From Vitis vinifera (lineage: Eukaryota > Streptophyta > Magnoliopsida > Vitales > Vitaceae), in contig NC_081812.1 in assembly GCF_030704535.1 (NCBI RefSeq), positions 14,915,001-14,979,000 on the forward strand: 64,000 bases of DNA. Reading direction: 5' to 3'. Numbering within the stretch: the stretch's first letter is position 1; every line of letters starts with the position of its first letter. The notes under the pieces were generated by a model. The model was not told where the DNA came from, searched no databases, and was given only the letters and a program-made list of their open reading frames with translations. Positions 48,547-59,484 of the stretch are shown piece by piece. The position numbers and the translations under genes are program-made.

Positions 48547-51500
48547 TTCAAATTCTCAGTGATCTGAGAATAAAGCACCTACATTCCAGGGGACAAAAGA
48601 CGTGGAAGACAAAGCTCAATACCAAATTTGAATGGGTAAAAAAAAAATTGATTACCCTTGCTTTCAAGTGTACAACAATTTGATGGTAGAGGAGAATGTG
48701 ACTATGAAACGTTATTGAAACTATGAAAGAGAATAATATTGGATGAATATGAAAATCGTGCATACCTTGGCTTCATAATCCAGATATTCCTCTTCAAGAT
48801 TTTTCCTTAGGTTCATTGCTTTTGAATTTTCATCACCCATACTTGGTATTATTGCTGACCTGGTGCCAGGTAACAGTTAGACGCTTCGCTAACCGAGATA
48901 AAACATTTTCAAAGGAAAAGTTAAAAATACCCTCCACTTAAATTCTGCACTAGTTTCTTCACACGAGAGACAGAAGGCTCCAACTCTTCCTGGCAAGATA
49001 CAAGATGTGCATGTCCAATAAGAAAATTAGGGAAATTTCATTGTATTACAAATGGACTTTATACAGGGGCATTGAGTGAATCAATACCTTGTAAGCAGAG
49101 AGAAGATGAATAACTAAATTCACGAAGTAGTCTCCATATTTCTCCAGTTCATCTCTTTAACATATAAAGAACATACCATTAAATACAAAGAAATTGCGAT
49201 TAATTGATAAAACACAACAATATGAGGACTTAAAACTTATGCAGGACAAGACAATTAGACATTAAACCATCTCAATTTTTTTTAGGAAAAACAGTGAAGT
49301 TTAACCAACAACGAATGTGATGTATGTACCTGACCTGGTTCTCGTTTTGCGCTGTGTATGCTCTCTGGAGAGTCCATGTATCTTCCAGAAAATTAATCCA
49401 TGTAGTAACAACATGTGCTTCTACTCTACACGAAGCAAGGGATCTTGACAGCTCATCTTCCTATGATTTAAACGACGTTAAAAATATAAATAGATATTAA
49501 TGATGAAAGAGATCTATATTCTGCTTTGAAATATTGGTGTTGATTATGATACATGTGTTAATTCTGAATATATTTAACTTGAATACCCTTGCTTTCAAGT
49601 GTATAACAATTTGATTGCTAGCTTCAGCAAACTGCTCACTTTCTTCCCTCGCATTATGAAGGCGTGCTCGGGCAGCAGCCAATGACGCATTGACCTACAC
49701 CACATACCAAGTAGTAAAGTGTCATCCGACTGGAGGATAATAAAACTATGCAGAGCACAAATTTTTCCAAATCATTAAGCATGAGTAATTTGAATGAGAG
49801 AGTGAAGAGTTTATGAGAACTCCAAACCTCTATTATTAAGGGGGTAACACTGTGAAGCACTTACCAAAGAACCAAGAAGTTCTTCATTCACTTAGATCAT
49901 GGTTTTTGACTTCTATAGCACCCCAAAAATACCACTTCTAACACCACTGGTATTCAATTTGATCCAGTACTTTGAAACCATGTACATCTATGCTGGAGTC
50001 TTGGGTTTGAAGCTCCATGAATGTCCATAATATAGCCATTAAATTAATTTGAATTCTTCATGACTTCATCCGGTTAATGGAAATAGTTGGGGGGAAAGAT
50101 AAGAAATTGCCAGAGAAAGCGCTCTCATTTTGGTTTTTGGGATTGTCCTAAAGAAAGAGGTATGGATAGGATCATATAAAATACCTTTTTCAATTCAGCT
50201 TCAAATTCATCTCTTTGCCTTTCAAGTGCTCCTATCTCCACTGTCAGTTCCTGGAGAAGGTCATGATACTTGAGCATCTGGATATTCTTCAATCCAATCA
50301 ATCATGAAAAGCAAAGTTCCTTCTTAATGAGTATATTCGAACATAACATGTTAAGCATTGAACTTTCTCAGTTATATCCAACTATCCCTATAACTTTGAA
50401 ATTTGGAGAGCAATGGAACAATTATGTCTTGTATCCCAATTAGAGCAAGGAGCTTTTCATGAATAATGGCATTTTTGCATGCATGCATGTAAAAACCAAC
50501 TTGGCTAGGGAACTTCCAACAAGAATCATGGAACTTAAGCATCAACAAAACGAGAGAGAGATGCAAACTATTGAATGTTACAATGCTGAAACCATAGTGC
50601 AAATATTCAAATATGACAAATTGGAAAAGGAGGCCAAACATAGTTCTCATTTCACTAAGTCAAAACAACAGGGTAGCATAAAATGGAAAAATAAAAAAAT
50701 ATAAACTAAGTTCCCCATGCAATGTGGCAAGAGGACTGTTCCCCATGCAATGAAAACTAAGTTCGTTACCACTGTTTGTATCACCCTTTATCATAAACCA
50801 CTATAATTGATGGGGAACTTATAATTGATGACCTTAATTTTCCCAAAAGAAACTTATAATACATGGCTTCATGCATCCTAATCTACCCTTGCAATAGAGC
50901 ATCTCAGGTAGCAAGTTTCATTAGTATTTTGATAGATTTATTTATTTGAAAATGGCAGTACTTTTTGGAGGCAGTGTACCTTCTCAAGTTGGTTAATTTC
51001 AGTATCTTTTGCCACACGAAAGTTGAGTGCTTCTTCTTTTTGATATCTGTTAGATGTGGAGGGAAGGCATAAGAAATATATCATACTAAAATCTGTGTCC
51101 TAGAAATGCAATAAAAATAACAAAACTTTTGAGAGCAACAAAAAATTTAGTAAAAACTAAGAAAATAATATTTTGGAAGGAAAAACACCTTTTTCATGGT
51201 AAGTAAGGAAAGTCCATTCACATGTTTCTTTCTTTCTTTCTTTATTTCTTTTTCTCCCCTGATAATGGGGAATCCACCCAACAGGGAGGTATTTATTCCA
51301 ATGAAGCAAACCTTAGTACATGGGTCCACCTCTCTACCCTACACCACTTAAATGCTAGGGACGCTTGGACTTGGGACCTCTGGTTCAATGCCAGAGGGTA
51401 GTATTTTTGAGCTACATCCCAGGGAAAAACGCCATTCAGATATGTTATCTGCCCTTAAAATATCAACCAGTCAAAAAATGTAGTAAATACATTTCTTGGC

Positions 51501-54500
51501 ATGCAGAGAATGTATTAAGAAGGGATACACAGTGCTTCTCAATTGAAGACCAAATTCAAAACTCAGATATGGACTCACTTTGAGCATTGACTTAATCTGC
51601 TTCAGCACATGTATTAAATGTCTCCTGGTTTTCTAGGAGTAGGTAAGCTTGGTATTCTTCTCTAATATGTACATGCACATGCATGAGTGCATGATATGTA
51701 TGTTAAGAAATGGTTCATAACATATTAAGCAAGTGGTTCTTCACTACACTGGGAAGTTCACAAGGGAGTAGAAGATGATCAACCGATCCCCAGATTTCTT
51801 GCACGTGAAGCTCATTTTAGGAAGGAAAAGTTTTCCTTCTTTGAAGTGTATCTTTTTATTTGCCTTGATTTGAGCTACTGTCTGGGAACTTTGAATTTAG
51901 GAGGGCAGTCAAACTTTAATGACCACAGGGAAAGGAATGAAGAAAAGGATTTTCTTGAAAGGAATGTGCAGAAACAGTCTTAAAGAACATGTTGCAAGAA
52001 AATGTACATTCAGATCTAGAGTCCAGATTTTCATTGTCTTCAGAATTACTAGAGACAAAACATAATTAAAAAAAAGAAGAGAAATGACTTAAACCAATTC
52101 AGAATCACCAATGTTGCTCCTAAATTGGAAATTCCAAGGCTTTATGGAGCAAGAAACCAAAATAAAAAACAAAGCATAGTTGCATCAAGAGAGACGAAAA
52201 AGGCAAGGAAAATGATAAATGAATAACTTCTTCATATTACGAAGTTTCAACCTACAACTTGATCCTGTTTTTAGAAACAATATCAAATATAATTAAAGAT
52301 AAATAACTGGGAGACTGAAAAATGACTTTCTATTTGGGTACATGCCATCTTCATTTGCATGATTATCATCATAATCATTTGAGATATACCCTGCTATACT
52401 TATGTGTGATCACCTGCACTTGGTTCCTTAAGCCAGAAGTTTGAGACAGACCCCAATCTACAATACCAATAAAAGTAGTTCGAATTTCTTTATTTAGATA
52501 TGGAAATTTTTACAAGCAAATTCAATATATTTTTACTGGAAATTCAGACTATATTAAAACCTATCTATTAGAATCTCTTTCTGTTCCTAGACTGTTAACC
52601 ATTCTATGAATGAAAGAATCTGATTCTTTTGAGAGTTCGAATTTCTTTCTTCTGTCATCAGAAAATAGTGGTTGCCACAAAAGAAACATGATTCCTACAA
52701 ACGCCTTAGTAAGAAGAGTGAATCCTGATTCCAGAGCTGGGTTATCACCTAATATAGGAGGTTCCCACTTCCAAGAACTGAAGCATTGCATTACAAAGAG
52801 TGCACCCTTAATGTTTAACCACAACAAGTTACACGTAAGGAAAAATTTGGATTCTATTCGATCCACCAAAAATGCACAAGTTGAACAATATGTAAGAAGG
52901 GTACAAAAAGGTAAACTTGAATCAACTAGGTAATTATAACGTCTAATCCAAGCTGATATAAACCTCCACACTGAAGTGACCTTATTTAGTTATTTATTTT
53001 TGAACATAAACAACCATCTTCATTTATCTGTAAGGATAATGCAAGAAGGACAAGCAATTCTCCAAGGATATACAAAAAGGTTATAAAGTAACCAAGTGTC
53101 AAGCCTTCAAACAACTAGCTCAGACTTAAAAATAAAAAGCTAAGGTACAAGGAAGAGAAATATAGTAGACTCAAGGGGAAAGAAAGTCTTCAACAAAGGA
53201 AATGCTTAGCTCCTTGTTTGGCTAACTAGTCTACAACTTGGTTGGATGAACAGTGAACCCAAGAGAGAGAGCAACCCATCTCACTAACAACCTCTACAAT
53301 TTTGCGCATCCAATTGTCAAACTTCCATGAACCTCTTTCCTTATCAACCACCTAAGATATAGAAATGGCAAAATCTCCCTCTATAGTTAGGGTAGAAAGG
53401 CTTAAAGCTTTAGCCTGCATGAAACCTTCTAGTCATGACAATATCTTGATAGTCAACCCTACTCCTACCTGATTAGAGAAGACTCCCAACACTCTACCAA
53501 AATGATTTCTAATCATGCTTCCAATAGTTATCTCATCAGGGTTATCCAAAGAACATCCATCAAAGTTTAACTTTACTGAACCTATTGGAGGGGATTACCA
53601 ACCACTCATAATTTTCTTCATTGACCTGTTTGAGAAGCAGGCACTCTTCCAGTCCAACATTAAAAGAAACAAAGGAATATCTACAAAAGGCTTGGTGATT
53701 GAAGCCCAACGGTAAAAGAATAGCAAGCCCCAAATGGCATCCACATATCTCCTTTTGGCTGAAAAATCCTTGCAAAGTGACCTTATTTCTTAATAACTAT
53801 AACTTCTTCAAAGAAAGCTAACCTCTTTATTTTAAGCAAGGATGCCCTTCTCCCCATTGTAAATTTGTTGGAAATATGGAATATTGGGAACTGTAACATG
53901 GTATATTGTGGCAAAACTTATTGTAAGTTTTGATTAGTAAGTAGTTTTGGTTCAGGTTGGATTAGTTTGGGATTCATTTGTTCAGTGGTGGACACCAGTA
54001 ACTAATTATTTATTTATTTTTAAATTTTTTTGTCTTTCTTTTGGGAGCCAGAATGAAAACTATCTTTCATACAAAACATAATATGTTCTAATATCTTAGG
54101 GGTGGGGTGAGGAACCATAATCGTAGAAGATATGAGTTGTCTAGCTGCAAGTGCATGCCAAAATAAAAAGAAAAAGACAATTTCAGGTCTTTTTTATGTT
54201 TCATATCTAAATCTATTTTAAGTTAATGCTTAGGCAATTAGGTTTTCATATCTCCAATGGATCCTCTTTGGTTTTGCATATTTCCCCCATGAATACTGCT
54301 CCATCAACCATGGTAACTGGCAAGTGATGCTTTCTGCCAGATTGATGCCCTTGTTTCCAATCTACTATTTTATTATTTTATTTTCTGTTTCAGATTTTCC
54401 TTTCTCCCTCACATCTTCTTTATGTGTTCTTTGGAGGAAAAAGCATGTTTAAAACTCCATACCAAATCTTGTTTTCTTTTATTTGCTTGTATTATGCTTC

Positions 54501-56663
54501 TAAAAAAAAAAAAATCATTGAATACTAGTGTATTTCTTGTTAATATGAAAAGAAAATTGAGGTTCCAGGTTGTTCTGGGTTGGCCATCATTCTGGTGCCC
54601 TGTTGTCACTACCACAGATTTCTGTCAGAAAAGTGTCTATAGTCGTCAAGCTAATGCTAGAAAAGTTACCCAACCTTCTCTTTTCATTCAAAAACTTGCT
54701 AGGGAACTTACTACAACAGATCAGATAAGGCTTAATCAAACCTACTATTTTTATGCTTCCTAGAAATTGTTATCACTGACAGAAACCAACTCATGTAGTT
54801 AATGATGTTGCCGTTGTTGCTGGGACCATCATATCTCCTGTCAATGCTATGGCTCTAGTTATTGCTGCAATTTGAATGTTTGATAATCTTGTCTATGTGC
54901 AGAAAATGAAAATGAGAGTGCCCTAGCAACACCTACGAGTACATCAAAAGGTGGAGCATTGTTTTTGAGAAACCAAGTGAAGAATCCCAATCCATGACAT
55001 GTGATTATAAGACATGGGTGCCTTCAGCCTAATCAATCAGATGGGGATTGTATAAAAAGAAATAAAGAATGTGGCTAAATTATTATGTGGTGGGGTGTAT
55101 TACAATTTACAAGGTAACATTTAATATTGTTTTGTACCAGAGTAGATTTGTTCAAGGTTACATTAGGTTAAATTTAATACATACTAGCCCCTAGGTAATT
55201 ATTTCTAAAAATCTTACTTATATTTCCACTCAAAGCTTGCAGAGCACTGGAACCTGCTCTTGGGTATGCTTAAGGTTATTACCCTAAATAATAACAAAGT
55301 GATGTTATACATAAAAACTTGGGTATTTTCCTGTCAAACATATATATGTAAACTAGAACATCTTTCCCTAAGAAATAAATAAATAGATAAATAAAAAGAG
55401 CATGCTGCCCTGTCCTAAGCAAGGAAATTTTGAAAATGCACAAGTACACTCCAACTCACGCACACAAAGTTGTGAGAGACTATTTAAAACCTGTTGTCCA
55501 AAATGCGGTTTTCTGCTTTTGAGGTAGAGCTAATAAGAGATTCTGACAAAATTTTCAATTTATTGACCTGCATATAATTGGACATATGAATTAATAATGA
55601 TGATAAATGACCAACTAAGACCTAAGTAAATTGTGTGACTAAAACAAAACAAGCCATGTTAAATAAAAAGTCAAGCTTTGATGGAGAAGGAAATAGCTGG
55701 CATTTTGTATATGACATTATACTTGATTTCAGTTTTTTATCTTTTCCCTTCTAATAGATAAAGGGAATATAATAGAGGAGTTTCAAAGAGGGTGCAAGTA
55801 TATTATGCATGAATATATTCAGATTGCATCAAATGCAACTACGTAAACACAAAAACAGCTATTAAACCATTCAATGATTTAACTTTGGTTTATTTGCATG
55901 ACTAAACCATTCAAATCACTAAAGCTTATAAACAAAGATATTTCAACATTACATAGAGATACATGGCAAAAATGTCACATATGCTTGACACATGGATGAG
56001 CTTGCATCTGCAAGATGATGTCTTGAATGACAAGGTAGCCTCCCACTTAATCTCCTCATATCAGAAAATCAGACTGGAAAGTTCATCAGTGCCACTGATT
56101 AACCGCCCTGTGCACAGCAGCAGTATGTTGTAACAACATCCAAGGCATACTATATCATTCAACTTGTTTGGTACCAAAACATACTGATCAACAAGACAAC
56201 TATGATGCTTGGAAAACTCTACTTTTCCCTGCATGGGATCATCATGAGAACTATCTAGCCCTTATGTGGCCAGCAACACCATGTGTATTAGAGTCAACTT
56301 AATATTGAGACCACAACTTGGTCTGCTGCATTAGGAACCAATTACCAAAATAAAACATCAGTTTGGTTTCTTGAGTCCAATGAACATCTTGATTCAGCTG
56401 GGATTGAAATATTACAACCAACCTTAGATCGGATCAATTATTGATTAAAACATAAGGTAAATTCACTCAACCTGACAGTGACTCTTAAAAAATAGTGTGG
56501 GCTTTTGGAAAAATAAAACCAAAGAAGGACCAATATCACAAGGGAATCAAACCTTTTCAGCATGAACCTCTGGAGAATCACCAGTTCTTAAAGATTTCTT
56601 CTTTAGTAAGAGCGCCTCCACTTGGGAACATAGTAGAATCTGTGCAAGTGCCTCCTTTAAAGC
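47902..56663 (-). CDS. Coiled-coil protein, last eleven exons (5' end outside the window)
   Basis: Exons on the minus strand: 56663-56553, 55567-55491, 51046-50980, 50277-50185, 49694-49587, 49460-49330, 49154-49088, 48989-48931, 48859-48766, 48423-48353 and 48220-47902. They total 1197 nt and give 398 residues plus a stop. Every junction is GT-AG and phases agree throughout. The product is a charged coiled coil: EALAQILLCSQVEALLLKKK, NKLKILSESLISSTSKAE, YQKEEALNFRVAKDTEINQL, YHDLLQELTVEIGALERQRD, NASLAAARARLHNAREESEQ, WINFLEDTWTLQ. It ends in an acidic tail (ISDWVCDELER). It resembles the uncharacterised Arabidopsis At1g24560 (recalled, not verified). I cannot assign a function; coiled coils of this kind often scaffold. 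Upstream exons probably lie beyond the copia elements. The 4.4-kb intron 51047-55490 holds retroelement debris. Confidence 0.85.
48504..48544. repeat. (AAT)n microsatellite
   Basis: About thirteen uninterrupted AAT units lie in an intron of the coiled-coil gene. It is a likely length-polymorphic marker. Confidence 0.9.
48653..48684 (-). repeat. Copied exon end and splice donor within an intron
   Basis: These 32 bases match 49584-49615 with one substitution. The source covers the 3' end of exon 49694-49587 (coding for QIVIHLKAR) and its GT donor. The copy lies alone in the intron 48424-48765. Confidence 0.85.
51221..51420 (-). mobile_element. tRNA-derived SINE in a coiled-coil gene intron
   Basis: Read on the minus strand it opens GGGATGTAGCTCA (A-box-like). 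It passes through a CCTCTGG...CCAGAGG stem and GGTCCCAAGTCCAAGC (degenerate B box), then about 120 bp of body, and ends in a GAAA-rich tail (51224-51245). It lies in sense orientation to the host gene. A target-site duplication is not clear. Confidence 0.5.
52561..52971 (-). other. Unassigned open frame in a large intron
   Basis: Both strands stay open here (136 codons on minus; 107 on plus at 52610-52933), which is unusual for intronic DNA. The minus-strand translation is rich in Trp, Phe and Leu (SSWKWEPPILGDNPALESGF). I recognise no family. It could be an inserted organellar fragment or retroelement remnant; I would not call it a gene. Confidence 0.25.
53190..53580 (-). pseudogene. RNase H-like (RVT_3) domain remnant of a non-LTR element
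   Basis: The minus-strand translation, with stops and a frame break, reads KLNFDGCSLDNPDEITIGSM, IRNHFGRVLGVFSNQVGVGL, IEGDFAISIS, SWKFDNWMRKIVEVV and LSWVHCSSNQVVD. This is the plant LINE-type RNase H pattern: an NFDG opening, GNP-like turn, G...RN..G core, EGD motif, and a closing WV.RxxN..D region. In-frame stops show it is dead. The rest of a LINE is not recognisable around it. Confidence 0.65.
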
Positions 56664-56779
56664 CTGCCAGAAGAACAAGACAATCAGCTTCAGTGACTTA
56701 AATCTTCATCAAAGTACTTGATTAGAAGTTGTCTGATGATTTCAGAAGCCTTTACTAAACATTAAAAAAATTTCATCAA

Positions 56780-58930
56780 TGTTAGGGTTTGGACCAAAGA
56801 GTATATCAAGATTATAGGAGAAATTGTAGGAGGGACTATAGGAAACCTTGTAGGAGAGATTGTGGAATTATTTATTAATTTATTTCCTTTTCTTTCACTA
56901 TTATGGGCTCATAAATATCCTTATAACTTCATTTGGAATAGATAAAAACAATTAGATGAATTCTCTTGATTTCACCATTTATTCTTGATACCTAAATGTC
57001 TGTTGTCATTGCAAAGGCTCATTTTTTGTTGCCATTTTTTTTTCTTTTCATCTCTTGGATATTTTTCTTGCTACTTGATCTCTCACTCAGATCTTGAAAC
57101 TTGATTTTTTTTTTTTTGTGCGTCATAGGTAACAACATGCCAATCAATATCTCACTCTTCCATGGTTTATGGTTGGCATAAAATTGTATGAGCATAACTA
57201 TCTTCCATCATCAATCATTGCCATGTTGGGTAATTTAGGTAATACTTGTATTCATTCCCTAACCACTTGGTCCTTGGATTAATGATTATGGTGCATCTAC
57301 TCATATGACCGGTCAAATCTTACTTCTTCCAATCTTTCTCAGCCTTCATTTTTATCCTTTGTTACTAGTGCTAATAGTTCTAAATTGCCTATTCATGGGG
57401 TTGGAAAGTTAGCAAGGCTGATTTTACACCTTCATCTATTTTATACAGCCTTAATTTTCCTTTCAACTTATTGTTTGTTCACAAACTTGTCTTTCAACTT
57501 AATTGTTCAATCATATTTTCTCCTTTACATTGTGTCTTACAAAATCTATGGACAAAGAGAACAATTCGTAGGGGATTTGAAAAGGATGGATTCTACTACT
57601 CCATTGCACAAGCCCCTAGGTCTCCATAGTACTATCTCCTTATGCTAGTAGCACAATCATCTTGGTCATCTTTCCTTTGCCAATCTATGTTGATTAATTC
57701 CTTCTTCTTTTACTGACTTTAATTATGAAATATGCGAACTCTATAAACATTATAAGGCTACTTTTAAACTTTACCCGGATGAGCCCTCATTGCATTCATT
57801 TGAGTTGGTACACTCATGTCTAGGATCTAGCAAGAAGCATTGGTTCATATAGTGCTCCTTATCTCATGTCCTATATATGACTTGTATCAATAGAACTAAA
57901 GTATTTGATGTTTTCTAGCCTTTTTATGTTGAAAATGCATATTAGTTTAATTTTTAGAATTGAGAATGCCCTGGAACATTTCAATGTTGTTTCATGACCA
58001 AGAACATTTCCTTCTTCCACCCAAAGTTTTTAAGGGTATCTATTTTGTACATAATTTGAGCCATATTTGCAACAAGCTTGATCCTTAAGCCAAAAAAAAT
58101 GCTAATTTCTTATTATTCATGAACCCAAAAAGGATATCAGTGTTATAGCCTTACTTTTTGAAAACACTTTGTTTATATTGATGTTACCTTTTGAGGATGT
58201 ACCTTATTATTCTAAAGGAAGTGAACTGTCTTAGTATTTTCTTCTAGAACTAGTTTGTATTGCTCTAGTTCTCAAAATCCATTCTTATAAGAGGTTTTAT
58301 ATTCACAAATAACAACATCCTGATCTAGAAGCATCAAGGTACTCTTTGTCACCTCCAACAGTCCTCTTGATGTCTCCAAATTCTACTTCTAAACTCCCTT
58401 TTGTTGTTCCTAAAGGTAGACACTACACGCACAATACTAAACATCCTATTTCTAATTTTGTCTCTTATGATCACTTGTCCCCTTCTTTCAAAATCTTCTC
58501 TACCTTCCTCTCTTCTGCTGTTACTCTTGAGTCTTATAATGAAACTCTTTCTCACCTTGGCTAGAGGAGAGCGATGGAATAGGAAATGCATGCTTTATAG
58601 TGGAATCATTACTGAGATCTTGTTTCTAAGCATGCTCTAATTGTTGGTTATCATCTGGTCTGTACCATAAAAAATAATCCTAATGATATAGTTGATAAAT
58701 TTAAGGCTCGTTTGGTGGTCAAAGGGTTCACTTAGACCTGTAGCCTTGACTACATTGAGACCTTTTCTTTTGTGGCCAAATTGAATTTTGTACAAATTAT
58801 TGTATCTATGGTAGCAAATCTCGACTTACCCTTTCATCAAAATTAATGTTCCATTTCAAAAAATCATTAGTTTGTAGCAATGGCATATGGAGTCACCAAC
58901 TCCCATTGGATTCTGATATAGGAGCATGAG
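56780..58930 (+). mobile_element. Degenerate Ty1/copia retrotransposon
   Basis: An LTR-like start (TGTTAGGGTTTGGACC) at about 56780 is followed on + by decayed copia pol in the correct order. WINDYGASTHMTG (57290-57330) is the protease box, with DSGA changed to DYGA. HLGHLSFANLC...YEICELYKHYKATF (57660-57770) is the pre-integrase zinc region. HPISNFVSYDHLSPSF (58440-58490) and FKARLVVKGFT...LDYIETFSFVAKLN (58690-58790) are the integrase/RT junction and RT start. Stops and frameshifts are many. It sits in the intron upstream of the coiled-coil exon at 56663. Confidence 0.8.
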
Positions 58931-59208
58931 TGTCAAACTCAAATTTGAAACATAATACTAGTTATGAAAGAACTGAAGGAAAATAAAAGGTCATGGGCTG
59001 AATGGCTGGGTGTACTCAACTCCATTCAACAAAAACTTAATCCCCAACATCTTGAGATTAGCTACATGATTTTCTTTTTCCATTCAAGTCTATCTAGACC
59101 AATATCCTCCATTAAATCTTGGAAGTCAAGTTTGTCCTTACAGCTTCTACCATGGCTCTTTTGGCCTTCATACATAAATAAGGATTGGCTGACCAAGTTC
59201 TATCTGAT

Positions 59209-59472
59209 TGTTGGAAGCATGAGAAAAGTTTATAACTACAATTGTTTCAACTATTGTAAAAATTTGAACTTGAAGAATTTCTGAACTCCTTTATTGATAT
59301 TAATCGGTACACACCATACACATATATATACACAAATGACTGAATAAGAAAAAAATCAATCTAGCTTAATTCTCTCCTAAAATTAGGAAACTAAATCATA
59401 AGGAAATATCCTAAATGATCTCTCCTTTTTTATTCCTAAATTAAAGTCCTAACTTTGGCATTATTTCAACAC
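59209..59472 (-). repeat. 3' LTR of the copia element
   Basis: It starts TGTTGAAATAATGCC at 59472, immediately after the polypurine tract, and probably ends GCTTCCAACA at 59209, giving TG...CA termini with a short imperfect inverted repeat. AATAAA (complement at 59290-59295) is a plausible polyadenylation signal. The distal boundary is inferred from the terminal motif only. Confidence 0.65.
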
Positions 59473-59484
59473 TCCCCCTCAAGC
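59473..59484 (-). other. Polypurine tract of the copia element
   Basis: CTTGAGGGGGAG directly precedes the LTR on the minus strand, matching the plus-strand priming site of plant copia elements. Confidence 0.8.

Noticed and set aside
51361..51420. tRNA gene
   Set aside because: Box A/B-like motifs and one stem are present, but the cloverleaf is incomplete and a SINE body with a purine tail follows.
57385..58640. Plus-strand frames of 72-87 codons
   Set aside because: They are fragments of the decayed copia polyprotein, not genes.
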